Part shown: piece after piece, positions 36,389 to 48,939 of the stretch
Layout: each line of letters opens with the position of its first letter
Position numbering within the stretch: the stretch's first letter is position 1
Source of the DNA: Nissolia schottii
Taxonomy: Eukaryota; Streptophyta; Magnoliopsida; Fabales; Fabaceae
Length of the DNA: 64,000 nt
Reading direction: 5' to 3'
Assembly (NCBI GenBank): GCA_003254905.1
Contig: QANU01109800.1
Coordinates: 470,417-534,416, forward strand
Notes under the pieces: generated by a model
Seen by the model: only the letters and a program-made list of their open reading frames with translations
Told to the model about the DNA's origin: nothing
Databases searched by the model: none
Position numbers and translations under genes: made by a program

Positions 36389-38011
36389 GAGAAAAAATAC
36401 ATAGCATAGCAATAAAAGAGGATGCGGCAACTTAAGAGCTGAGGGTGCCATTGTGGCATTTTCTGATGTTTATGTCATGTTCTTAAGTATTATTATTTAT
36501 TAACTGCCATTTAAACCTAAGGTAGTACGAGATTAATTGATCAAGCGAACCATGTGTATTTTTGAGTTGATATTTCTTGATCCTTTATTTATTTATGATT
36601 TATTGATTATTATGACATATTCTTGGTCTCACCGTTTCATTGGCATCTTACCTTACAATTACTTTGTACGTCCAAGCTACAGTGACAATAAAATTTCAGC
36701 AAGATTAACCTTAAATTACAGTAAATGAATGAAAGACGAACTCTGTAGTTTGAGTTTGTAAATATTACATTTCATCCTAATTTGGTCATGTTATACACAT
36801 TAAGGTTGCGTAATTAAGTGAATTTGATCATTCATTCTCCGTAATACTATTAGGAACCACCTAGAAAATTATGCAACTTTTGATCTTTTTTTTTTGTTTG
36901 GGTTCTCAACAAAGATATTTACTGTTAGAAGTAGTGACTAATTTTTTTTTAGAGTTAAATTCAGTGAAATTCTAGCCATGAGACCATCTTCATACACACC
37001 ACCATAAATCAAATTATTAACTGAATGTTTAAGAAACTCAGCTATCAATTATACTAAACCTTGTCGATAACTTTTTCAGACTTGACAGCAATCTTTTTCA
37101 TTATCCTAGAATCACTATTGAGCACTTTATCAGAGGAAGAGCCCAATCAGCTCAGACAGGCCCATACCAGCCAAGGGAATAGGGCTCCAGCCCAATCTTG
37201 CTTTCTGGAAGAAATAACATAATTAGAGTAAATTCCCTTTTGATATTTTTCTCGTCTAGAAAGTTGCTGTGCTGTACAAAGTTTGATATGAAACCAAACA
37301 GGCTCGTACGAGGATGATTAGGGGAGGAAAAATAAAATGCATAGTTTGTATAGATAAAATAGTCGAGCAAGCCATTCATTGGCCCTTCAAATTCAAGAAT
37401 ATTTTTAATATTGGAATGTAAATATCCTTCAGGCACGTCAACTATATGATTTAAATGCGCGTGACAGATGGTGACGATCTAGGGTTTGAGTTATTTTGTT
37501 TGACCTGGAATATGAGATACCCTTAAAGAGTGTTAGGTAAAGTAGAATAACTAGATAGTCGGTGACTAAGCAAATCAGTCAACCCTAAACCTAAAAAGAA
37601 GAACATTAATTCAATCACCAATCAAGGCAATAATAACTTGGGAATGTTTAACTTAAAAGCCTGTAACTAAAAGCACGATAGGTTACAATCACAAGTGTGG
37701 AACAAAGTCACAAAACAGTAATCCTAGAATCTAGTCAAATAAAATATATAACTCAAGAAGACTGCCTCTAAATTCAGCCTTTTCAAGTTATACAACTTGG
37801 TACATTCCCAATAAAAACGCCTTGTATCTAATTCTCTCAACGTTTTATTGTGTCAATTTATGATACATTCTGTTAAATTAAATGCGCAGAATTCTGAACA
37901 GCTCAAAAAGGCACAGAGGGTAGTAAGGCACACCCATGCTTCATGCATGCATGCATGCATATCATCATATCCCAAGACTAAAGAGGCTGACAAGGTTTTT
38001 TCTTTTTCCTT
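36389..38011. other. Intergenic region between bHLH gene and receptor gene
   Basis: It holds the 3' ends of two convergent genes. A minus frame at 37152-37436 (94 codons) is open but I recognise nothing in it. A short ATGC tandem run lies at about 37943-37961. No other structure was seen. Confidence 0.45.
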
Positions 38012-41000
38012 TCATGCTCTATCATCGTTGACATGGTTCACCACTCCTTCTTGGCTGTCCAAGGGCATGTACTGTGCCATGATGGCTCTGATTTCAGAAT
38101 CCATGTATGACTGCAGCAAAAATATATATATATATACAGGTAAGTTTGGACCCAATTACAAAGAAATCTCTTGCTTCTTATAAGCTGAAAACAATGAATG
38201 AGGAAATGCTGATGCAACGAGCGAGTGAGTGCAATTTTTTTTATACATGCTGTGTTCTCATATTAGGGTTTCTAATAGAAGTCTCGCCTGAAGATATGAA
38301 CTTTCATGGACTCAGCATGCCATAATGCATTACAAATTTAGAATTTGAGAAGGCATCCAACATGGTCACCAAACTGAGAGAATGGAATGCAACAAAGCTT
38401 ACCCTTATTCTATATTTGTACACAAGGTACGCCCCGGCACCAGCTATAACTAAGCCAATCAAAATGACCCAAAAAGCGGTCCAAGCAGATGCTTTTCCCT
38501 GACTGGCAGTTTTACCTGCAGAACAACCCAGCAGGGGATATAAAAACAAGCATATTCAAATGTATGTCCAAGGGAATAATGTCAAGGGTATGTAACTCAC
38601 TTATACAGGTATCATGGTCCCTGATATACAGAAGATCTCCACTACAACTGCAGTTATAGCTGCCCCAAGTATTATTGCAGCTACATTCAGGGCACTGACA
38701 AGCTTTCCTCTCTCTGCATTCATCAATGTCTGCAAGGATGAAACAGAAAGAGTTCAACTTCAGATACTCTTCAGGTATTTTGAAAACATCCCCGTGTATC
38801 ATCAAGTTCACAATGTCAAACCAAATGATTAGGAAAACTACACAACTACTTTAATAATAAGATGAAGTTAACATATGGTTTATCAGAGTATATCTATATT
38901 ACGTAGATAGAAGTCAACATTTCACTCACTGAAGCTGTAGAGGGAGCAAGGAATTTGACCCAAGTCTCAGCACAAGGTATTAGTGGAGTATTCACATAAA
39001 GCAGCAACAGCATGCCAAACCCCAGCTTGGAGAGTGAGAATGGAGTTTCATGCCAAACCCCACTATTTCACACATATTTGCAAAATAATAGTGTCCATTT
39101 TCACCTAACCTAACAAATATATTGAAAACAGGATCCAGGATTCTATTCATGGTGTATGTCATACTTGAGTTACTGTTCTAGATTACATTAATATACAAAG
39201 GCTTGCTTCAAGCAAAAAGGAGGGAAAAAAAAACTGAAGAATGAAACATATCAATATATCTCACCTTCACAATTTTTGACACCATCACCCTTAAACCCGG
39301 CAGGACACTGGCATTTAACCTCTCCATCATCCTGTCCATGAAGCAATGATTATTTTTGTCACGATTCAATTTCCAATGAGGATTTACAAACAATTGAATT
39401 TCAACCATTAAGGAACTGATGGAGACAAAACAAGCCGAGTAGAGTGTGAAGAAAATTAGTAACTACCAAACAAGCAGAATATGCATGCCCATGTCGGGCT
39501 TCATGCCAACAACCTCCATTGTTTATCTTGCATCGCCCAGGTCCACTCGCTGCAAACCCAGAAGAAAGTAGTTGAGTTGAATGAAATCGAAAACATGTAA
39601 AAAAAATACAGATGTCCTTAAACTAAAGGATCATCACAGGTTGAGTTTATTGCATAAATTATGCAAACAGAAAAGTAGAACATCTGCATATTTTGTTTTC
39701 TAGAACTGAAGTCGTGATGAAATGTATGCAATAGGAAAAGTAGAGTTAATAGCATTTTAACCTTGGCAGGTTGTATAACCATCTCCTTTGAATTGCACAC
39801 CATCCACCAGGGGACATTCACATACTCGCCCGCGGAATGTATCCTGAGAAAAGATAACGCATATGTAAATAAGAATATGGAGAACTGGAACCTAAATTGC
39901 TCTCTATTAGATAATTATTTTCACTCAAATATAAATACCTTGCATGCAGTGATGTTAGCTGCTTTATCCTGCCAACAACCACCATTGTTATCCAAGCACT
40001 CATTCGTCTCCACATCTGCCAACAAAAGTTTGCCACCCAGAAAAAAAATCAACTCCAGTAACAAGTAAGCAAAATATATTCTCCTTCAAAACCCAAAGAA
40101 AGTAAACATTACCACTGCTCAAACAAACTGCTGGTTCAGTAGTTTCTTCAAACCCGGAACAAATAGCTTTTATGACTGCCCCTTTCTCCAGTTTTCCTGG
40201 AAAACATTAAATAAAAAATAATTCAAGAATTGGAAATCCAGATTACTACCTATAAGAGAATTATATAGTACAAACCTCGATACTGTCGATTGTTGACAAC
40301 AAGAGTAGGCAGTATGGTAACATCGCCTCGCGATCCCTTCCCAACCTACAAAAACTAGTTTGTTAAACATCTATAAACTATCTGATGCAATCATTGAAAT
40401 GGTAACATAAGCTAATTAAAATTATAAAGGACATACTTGGGCGTCTTGCTCTTCTTTCAAAACAGGATTATCAGAATCAGCATTTGGATCTCCCATGCAC
40501 TTTTCAATCTTTTTAAGATCAAGACCTGCAGAAATTGAATAATCATATTGGAAAAGCCATTATTGACCACCCAAGGAAAACATAAAGCTATAATTACTAA
40601 CTTACCAAGTGATTTAATGACAGCATCAGCACAGTCCTTATTGTATTTTTTCTCCTTCATTGGGCATCTAATTTGAAAATCAGTGACATAGTCCCACCAC
40701 ACCCAAGGCTTCTTGGTTTCATTCGCCACCTTATAAACACATAGCTGCCTCAAATTTTCAATAACTACATCTTTCCCATCATAACCAGTGCTGAAGTCCT
40801 GCTCGGGATCCGGAGCACAATATCTTCCATGATTTATGCACTGGGACTTGCACTGTTTGCTTAATGTGAATGCCTGAGGACAGTACCAAGTAATATAATG
40901 GGGTGTAAACTGAGTGTAACCACCTTTTTCAAGTATCTGTGCCGCACCCTTAAAATCCTTCACAAATTCCATCAGCATATCACATTTAACTCCACACTCA

Positions 41001-42071
41001 TCATTGCTGTTTGTCCATAACTCATACTCCACACGATCATCTGGGTGAGGGACAGCCTCTCTCCAATCAAGATTTACATTGACCATGTCCCCACCACTTA
41101 TGGCACTCTTCAATTTTTCACCAAAACTTTTTTCAATGAGAGCTGATGGTATTGTAATGTTCTCTATGTATTTCGCAGATGATCCATCCTCTTCAGGTGT
41201 GTCCATAGTGATTAATTTTTCCTCAATGTCATCTGCAACAAGAACAGCAGAAGCTCCAGCCTTCTGGGCATTCCAGACCTTCAGAGCAAAGAAGCAATCT
41301 GCAAGGAACACATTAAGGGGGAAAAAAAACCTAAGGATACAAACCCCAGAACATTTTAAAAATTGGTCATTTTTAACTAACAATCCTTTCAAAACAAACT
41401 AATCGGACATCAATTTTTTTTCTCCAACAAAAATGGAAAATCAAGAGAAAACCTAGCATCTGACCAAATTCATCACAAAAATTTCTTTAAAAATAAAACA
41501 ACAATCAAGTCAAACTTAAAACCCCAATCCGAACTAGACTGACAAAAGCAACCAACTTCAGCTCAGCAAACAAGCAGAACATCGAATAAGTTTATGCAAC
41601 AAATCAAGACGAGCTACAAAACCTCAGAGTCACAAACCACACCGACAAAACCATAAAAAAACTATCTCAAAAGCAAAAACCCCTAAATTAAATTTTCAAA
41701 AAAAAAAAAAAATTGAACCTCAAACATCAAACAAGTCAAAGCACAAAAATCTTACTCCCACGATCGAGCAAAACGATGGTGGGAAGAGCACCGGGCGTGG
41801 ATTTAAAGGAAATCCCAGACTCATCGAACTCCTTGCAACCCTTCTGGTTATCCTTGGGGTACACGACGCTCCCAGCCATGCTGCCTCCGTACTGCGGAAT
41901 CCCGAAGTTCCCAATTGCACTGTCGTGCGTGCCCTTGATCTTCTCCGGCGACGTCACCGTCAAGCTGTTCTTCTCCACCACGAATCTCGCCATCGACGAC
42001 GGCGACAGCGACAGCGACAGCAGCAGAAACCCTAGAGCCAAACCCTGCAGCGACGATCTCCGAAGCCTCAT
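38012..42071 (-). CDS. VSR: Vacuolar sorting receptor (BP-80/VSR family)
   Basis: This is a type I membrane receptor that binds vacuolar sorting signals of soluble cargo and cycles between the Golgi/TGN and prevacuolar compartment. Twelve exons in coding order are 41756-42071, 40606-41298, 40437-40525, 40276-40345, 40113-40196, 39939-40015, 39762-39843, 39467-39549, 39265-39331, 38601-38729, 38403-38515 and 38012-38110, giving 633 residues. There is a signal peptide at about residues 1-28 ([13 protein letters not shown]), then a PA domain starting around [11 protein letters not shown] Cys-rich central region includes [23 protein letters not shown]-like repeats span about 418-563, the last calcium-binding type (DIDECRE). 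A membrane span lies at about 574-593, followed by a short tail with the tyrosine sorting motif YMPL (615-618). The ATG at 42071 is preferred over one at 42161, which would put an Arg-rich extension before the signal peptide. Confidence 0.95.
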
Positions 42072-44349
42072 CGTTGGAATCTGCAACTGGGTTTTCCTTA
42101 TTCTCAAATGGGTCGGCCTCAGAGACCGCTTCTCTGAAACGATGAGTGATAAAAATTTCACCTTTATTCTTCTCAGCTTCTGCTAGGAGAGAAAAAATAA
42201 CGCAAGTGGGAAATTGGTGTTGATATTATTGTTTGAGAAAATAAATAATAACAATAAAAGAAAAAATGAATAAAGTTTGGGAGAAGTAGTGTTGGTTAAT
42301 TTTGATGGGGGCCAAAGTCTCACGCAATCTAGAAAAGACTTGGAGACTTAGAAACGTTTCTCTCCTTTCACAGTTTCACTCACTGTTGTTAAGTCCACGG
42401 AGACACATTGGACTCTTCTATTCCTTACTTGCCCATATCTCTTATCTTTCTTTTTCTTTTTTTTAAAGATAAATAGAGCAACTTCTTATTAATATCAAAC
42501 TTTCAATGTGGGGGGAAGAATTACAGCAAAAAATCTTATATTTATTTTTATTGAGATTTAAGATGCCTTTATTTTAACTTTTAAACAAATTGATAAAAAA
42601 AATAATTTTAAATATAGAGTTTAAAAATATCAATATACCTAAAAAATAAAAGTGAAAGACAAAAACAAGTGTCTAATATCAAATTTAATATAATTGAAAA
42701 TGTAACTAGTTTTTATTTTTGATAAACAATTGGACATTCAAACCGAAATATTACAATCTCACCATAAAGGATTAAAGGAGTACTAGGCCTATTCATCTTA
42801 AAAGTAAAAACAAAAAACACAGAACAACATTAAAAGTATGAAAGCTTAAAAATATATTATTGTCATGCTTAGTCAAAATATTAAAAAAAATAGTTTCCTA
42901 AATATGTAACTAATTATGATATCATCAAAAAATTATTGTCAACTTACTATCTTATTTTTTAATTATTATTATCTTAGGTTTAGTTTAAGTTATCTAATTC
43001 ATCTTTATTTTTAATTTAAATTATTTTTATCTTTATGTAACAATTTTATCTATAAACAATAATAAGTATGACAACTCTCATAGAGTTTATTCAATCATTC
43101 ATCGGAAACTTCTACAATAATCATGTATTTATGATCATTATCATTATTATTATCATTGAGCTTGCCTCATTCAGCTCTTTTTTTTTCTTTTCATTTTTTC
43201 AGTTTACCTAATTTGTTTTTGGGTACATATGACCGACCTATTTTATGTGACAAATTATGGAATTCTACGCAATCACCTCACCCTCACCTGCTTCACGTTC
43301 TCTCATCAAACCACTCATGTTCCGTTTTCTTTTTGAGTGGAATAATGGTCAGATTTTGTATGTTGCATACTCACTTTATTAATTAGTTTCTTTTAGTTTG
43401 TTTGGATCATCTTAATTAAACTGGGATTTCAAGGTATGTAAATTGAATTTGGTTGCAACAATTCATTTTAAATAAGTGAAATCTTGTCATTCTTTGCTTG
43501 ATACGATGCTATTGTCTTCTTTCTTTGAATACTCTAATGGACAACACATTTTCTCATATTAAAACAATACCATCTAGAGGTGAGTTGATGTAATTAATTA
43601 TCTCGCAAAATATCATAGTTAAGCAGTGGCTTCTGAATTATTAGGCAATGATACAACAGAGTGGTTTTCTTTTGTAGTCAACTTAATTTGTAGTATTAAT
43701 AATTGCAAATGATTTGATTTGATTGATTTGATTTAATTATAATCTTTTAAATTGATTGTAATTTATTTTTGGCTGTTGAGTCTTCAGCTTATAAATAGGC
43801 TCAGCCTCCTATGTAAAAAAACACAACACATATCAGAAATATACAGATATACATATTACACTCCCACTATTATCTCTAACATGTAATTCAGCGAACTGCA
43901 AAATTTTTCCCTACATTAATGAAAATTACACTTGCTATAGCTTGTCGTATTAAAAGAAACAATTATATATATAATGTCAAAAAGAAAGGAAGAAACAACT
44001 ATATAAGGTGTAGAATTGTTTATCTAATTTTGCAAAAAGCATTATAAATTGTGTTCTATCTAAATTTACACATGTACAGAAATGCTATTACTAACTAGTA
44101 TAACAACCATATAGACCAAAGACAAAAAGAAAAAAGAAAAATGCCACATATGAAATTATGAATAGTGTAGCTTAGACCTGTCCCACTATATACATACATG
44201 GCATGATCATCGTTCAAATTAATCTTTTAAAACTTACACTATAATCCCATTAGAGCCGGACTATACAAAACTTAAACACAGTACACGCCTAACAAGACTA
44301 CCAATCCATGTAAATAATAATAATAATAATAATAATCATAATCATAATC
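42072..44349. other. Intergenic region upstream of the receptor gene
   Basis: The first 200 bases carry the receptor leader and promoter. The rest is AT-rich. Around 43780-43880 a TATAAATA box followed by an A-rich leader and TCTCTAACA resembles part of an LTR, but no partner LTR or duplication was found. No gene is seen. Confidence 0.4.
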
Positions 44350-44921
44350 ATGGTTGTTAAACTCTCGAGTTAACTCTTAAACTCTTACGAGTTTACGATT
44401 TTACTACACAAAAACGAGTTAACACTTATGTAAACTCTTTTTTGGTAAACTCGTACGAGTTTAAGTAAACTCTCGATTCTACTAGCGAGTTCACGAGTTA
44501 AAATCTACCTACGAGTTTACGAGTTTACCTCAAAATGTACAAATTTTGTAACTTTGTTAGATACTTACCTAACTTTGTTTATATTAGATAATGTATATTG
44601 AGTTTATTTTGTTAATTTCATATATTTATCATAATTGAGCTATGTTTTATTGAACTATAAAATAATACATATACTGAATAAAGTATGACATAACCACTAA
44701 GTGTCATGCATTAAGGTGTATTTTATGATATGTCTTTCATTAATTTAATTCAAAGTTAACATTATTCAATTTCAATTATAAATACATGATTTAATTAAGT
44801 TTAGTTCCTAATTATATTACTTATAACGTATTTTTTTACGTATGTAAACTCATACGAGTTTACGATCCGAGTTTCCTGAGACTCCACGAGTTTACTTAAA
44901 CTCTCGAGTTTGACAACCTTG
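44350..44921. mobile_element. Palindrome-rich non-autonomous DNA element
   Basis: The ends read ATGGTTGTTAAACTCTCGAG inward from 44350 and AAGGTTGTCAAACTCGAGAG inward from about 44920, forming inverted repeats. Each subterminal region is packed with variants of the palindrome TAAACTCGTACGAGTTTA (for example around 44452-44530 and 44844-44905). The flanks ATCATAATC (44341-44349) and ATCATAATA (44922-44930) may be a 9-bp duplication, which would suit a Mutator-like element, but they lie in an AAT-rich tract so the duplication is weak evidence. There is no coding frame. A related end lies at 20592-20672. Confidence 0.65.
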
Positions 44922-44930
44922 ATCATAATA

Positions 44931-46990
44931 ATAATAATAATGAAAAGATATTGCCAAACCTCAGAAATTAATATTAGAATGAATTTGCAGAGAGTACCGG
45001 TGACGCGTACCAAACAATCAGGATGTGACAAGTACTCCTAGTTGACTCACATGGGCCAATCCTGTAGGAGGCATCTTTCGATTGTTAACACTTAATTAAT
45101 AATTAATTAAGTAATAGGTTGTTTAAACTTGCCATTTACGGGGAAGAAGTTTTCTTTGTTCAAGACAATCTCACCGTTAAATTTGAGGTCATACTAAGCG
45201 TACACATAATATATTATTATATTGTAAACAATTAATTTTTTTTCTTAATAACTACTTCTCAAAATTTAAACATGTTATCTAGAAGCGGATAATTATTTTT
45301 TATACTTTAAAAATTATATGTAATGATGTTTGAATCTAGAATTGCATGCATACTATTCACATTCTTTACTATTAGACCAAATCTAGTTTACTACGCGTAT
45401 GGAAATAACCTCACTTTGTTGATCTATATAAATCATGGTTCTCAAAATAGACCAATCAGTCTGATCGATTGAATCGAGAATCGAACCCCTATCTGATTCA
45501 GTTTGCTCTAAAAAATTAGTTGTCCTAAGAATTGGTAAAAACTGACGAATCGAACCGATTCTTTCTTTTTTTAAAAAATTACATTTTTTTGAAAAATAAA
45601 AAAAAATTACTAATTTTGATATAATACTTATATATTATGTTAAAAAAACATCCTTTCACAACATTAATAACATACAAATACTATATAAAAATATTTTTAT
45701 TTATTATATATATAAATAATAAAATATATATTTATTTCACTACAGTTGAACACTCGATTAAACCTTTAAACCCTCGTCCATCTTCAGTTGAATTTGCTTA
45801 ACCTTATATAAATATAATAGTACCATCAGTGTACGTGGTCCACAAAATCAATGGTGTAGCTAGTAGTAACATTGATTGATTTGTCGGCAAACTCTTGCCG
45901 TATGGCCACAAGATATATAAGAAAAGGAGTGTTTGATTAGAGGAATAGGACATGTGACAGAAATTGAAAAAAAATTATGTTCTATCAAGTTAAAATTTTG
46001 TTTCCCTTATATCTTAGTCTTATAATAAGGTACATAAAATACATAAATATTCAGTCTGCAAGCCTCTTAGAGAGGAGCAAGATAAAGAAATCGAACATTT
46101 GTTGCATACAATTTGTATCTCTACCTTTCTGATTCTAATTAAATACCTATTGAATAAAAAGCAGCAAGCACTGCAAAAACAAAACCAATCTATATTTATC
46201 AGGTATATATAAGTATTCCCGATGGTCTTGCCAGGTTTGCTTCATTCTTCAATTTTCTTTCTACTAATAATGTTAGTTATAAAATTGAGTCATTTATAAT
46301 TAATAATATATATTATAAAAAAATTAATTTTATGTACTAACAATGTAAAAGATTTTACATGATTGGTCAATCAATTTATTTCGTTTTGATGATCTTTTAA
46401 AAAGTGGATGTAATAGTCAACTACATTTAATGATTTGTCAGTGTATGATTAAATGATAGTGTAAAACTTTTCTACATTCCCAATTTATTCTAATTAAATC
46501 CTTATAAAATTACAAAAGCTTTTATATGATAGATGCTATAACTTCTGTCATTAATTAAGGAGGTTTCGCTCACAGCTAAAAAAATAAACAAGGATTTTTT
46601 TTAATCATAGTTTTTCTTTTCTTTAATAATTCTATTTTCATATCAAACCCTCATTATTGACCTTTAGTAGACACCACAATATACAATAAAAAATTCAATT
46701 ACTCTTTATTCATCAAATCACAAACTCTTTCTTGTTTTCTATCTTTAAAACACACGAATATTAACATAATAGAAATATGTATCAACATAATAGTCATAAG
46801 CATCAACATAAAAAAAATGCATCAGCATTTTAATTCTTTTTTTTATAAATGCTGATGTACATTTATGATTTGTTGATACCTACTTTCATTGTGTTACTAC
46901 TATAGTGTCCCATATAAGGGAGAGGGAAAAAAAAAAAAAAAAAAGAAACAACGGACTCTTGTAGTGGTCCTAGCACGTTACAACAATTAG
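44931..46990. other. Intergenic repeat-bearing region
   Basis: No gene is seen. At 45425-45580 a stretch with TGGTTCTCAAAATAGACCAA and repeated AATCGAACC-type words resembles an end of a dispersed plant DNA element, but its partner end was not found. A MITE-like repeat lies at 46341-46477. Confidence 0.35.
46341..46477. repeat. MITE-like imperfect inverted repeat
   Basis: AATGTAAAAGATTTTACATG near the left end pairs with AATGTAGAAAAGTTTTACAC read inward from the right. The size and the GTAAA/TTTTACA core resemble the repeat at 2555-2703. Confidence 0.45.
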
Positions 46991-47029
46991 ACAAAAGTGA
47001 GCGCTGCAGCGACTCAGGGTTTGTGACTT

Positions 47030-47952
47030 GGCTGACAAGTCAATTTTTTTTTCCTATAAATAGAATTCTTAGTGTTTTTACTTGCTAACTCACTTGGAGT
47101 GTTCTGAAGGTTGTGCTTTGAGCCCAAACTTTTTCTTAACTCTAGTTTTTTTTTTCCGTGGAGAAGTAGTACCTCTTCATAGGGTGTCGGTGTTATGAGT
47201 CAATCAGTGGTGTCGTTCGAGCTCCTACCGAGTTCGCGAAGGACGATAGCAACTCCAGGTGAGTGGGTTGTTGCTCATAGTTTTTTTTAGCCATTATTTT
47301 GTGGTCATGTTGGGGATCCGTCTGTCTAGATATATTCCTATGATATTGTTTCTGTTTTCAATTTCCCACGACAGTACGCACGTCTCGTCGCACGATCCCC
47401 AAAAAGGCAAAACCCCCCTAACTGACACAACTTCTACAGAAAAACCCCTTAACCGCCACAACACTCAGCGGATATCATTCTGCGAAAGCAACTCTTAACA
47501 GTGCACAAAGGTCTAACTCGGACCACGGAATTCCACTCCGCACTTTGAGCTAGGGGGCTCCTGTTATGGATTGGGCCATAAAGGCCCATCTTGAAACCCT
47601 ACACCCAAAGGTTCGCGGATTAACCCGGCCAAACATGAGCGCCCCCTCAACGGCCAGAGAGATTCTCAGTCCGTGATATCCTCCCTCCGGCGAGTAATGC
47701 TCCATGATCTTCAAAGGCAAACTCAGCGGAGAGATCCCCGGAATGGCGAAGTTCATGGACGCCACTCAGGTATTTAAACCTAAGCGACATACCAGGTACG
47801 CCTAGAACCCAATTACCCTTGATTTCCCCACTACTTCGAACCTTCATTGACTTGAGTGTCAAAGTCCTTATAGGTACTCGTCTCGGCGACCCTGAACCCG
47901 TAGAGAAGCTCCAAGATCCAATCTGGACTGAGGAATACCCTACTTCGGTACA
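47030..47952 (+). mobile_element. Truncated LTR retroelement: 3' region and probable LTR
   Basis: The segment is GC-richer than its surroundings. A purine-rich tract GAGCTAGGGGGCTCC at 47547-47561 directly precedes TGTTATGGATTGGGCC, a typical polypurine tract to 3' LTR junction of plant Ty3/gypsy elements. The presumed LTR runs 47562-47952, has a TATTTAAA box near 47769 and ends with a pattern (TTGACTTGAGTGTC, then TATAGGTACTC) seen in gypsy LTRs. A separate TATA-bearing leader-like stretch (CCTATAAATAG near 47053) lies at the left. No coding domains, no second LTR and no target duplication were found. Boundaries are approximate. Confidence 0.5.
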
Positions 47953-48850
47953 ATAAGAAAATCAACATGTTAAGATTTTATTAGATATAAATATAAACTT
48001 AACAAACCATATATGTGTTAATTTAAATTGGTGATTTTTTTCATCAACAGTTAATACTGTACATTTTATTTAAAGTCCATCACCATCCCTCACATTAGAG
48101 AAACTAAATCAATATCTATAAATGCATTAAAAGAAATCCATATCTGTAAGACTAATTGATGTAAGATTCTTAAAAATATAAATGGAAAAATATCATAATC
48201 CCACCCATCATATACTCTTTCAGATAGTATAGTTGATTAATCAACATATGGATTATAAAGCTATGTAAGACAAAGACTTCGATGATTTTCATGCATACAA
48301 GTGTGTACATAGAAGCGTGCACTTTATGTGCTGTGTCTTCAAAGGCACCCTTAAATGAGTGCCTCACTTTCTCTTCCGAGGCCACCTTCATCGATCCTTA
48401 CAAATCCAATTCCATGTGTACATATTTACCTTATTTAAGAAGAAATGTATATATCATTACTTGGCAATAGTGACACTTTGTTATAGCTTATCATATTATG
48501 CAACGTCTCGTACCAACAATCCCATCCAATTCCTACGTGAAATCAGAGTCAATACATTTGTATATGTGATTGAAACCTATGCAGAAACAGATTATTATGG
48601 TAACCAAACAAATATATTGTTAGCAATCTCTAATTTTAAGCTCGAGATAGATAGGGACATAAATGTGTTGGACCATGTAGCACACTAGTGGAAGAGGCAA
48701 AGATGCTTTTGTTTCATTTAAGCATCCTTGAATCATTATGTATATGTATTGGCTAATAATGAGAAATCAAATAATCTACTTTAATTTTCAATATATATCT
48801 CAATCCACAAGCAACCACCTTTTAGCATGAAAAAGGAAAATCATGCACAC
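47953..48850. other. Upstream region of the beta-xylosidase gene
   Basis: AT-rich with no gene seen. The overlapping frames at 48170-48688 on both strands show no family resemblance. Confidence 0.4.
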
Positions 48851-48880
48851 TATATATATATATATATATGTATATATATA
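48851..48880 (+). promoter_or_regulatory. TA-repeat TATA region of the beta-xylosidase gene
   Basis: An almost pure (TA)n run of 30 bases lies just upstream of the start codons at 48907/48940 and is the only TATA-like element nearby. It is also a microsatellite. Confidence 0.5.
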
Positions 48881-48939
48881 ACTTACCACCCTTCTCCCAA
48901 CATAACATGAATTTGCATGAAGTTTTGACAAACCATACC

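Noticed and set aside
37152..37436. A 94-codon minus frame between the bHLH and receptor genes
   Set aside because: No recognised motif, no exon partner and no promoter signal. Left as intergenic.
37943..37961. ATGC repeat that might be a regulatory RY element array
   Set aside because: It is a plain tetranucleotide microsatellite in the 3' region of the receptor gene, and no seed-type gene is near.
45425..45580. Dispersed element end with AATCGAACC words
   Set aside because: The opposite end and a target duplication could not be found, so it is not listed as a separate element.
47550..47862. Two overlapping minus frames with protein-like composition
   Set aside because: They are antisense to a GC-rich LTR-like sequence and share no motif with any family I know.
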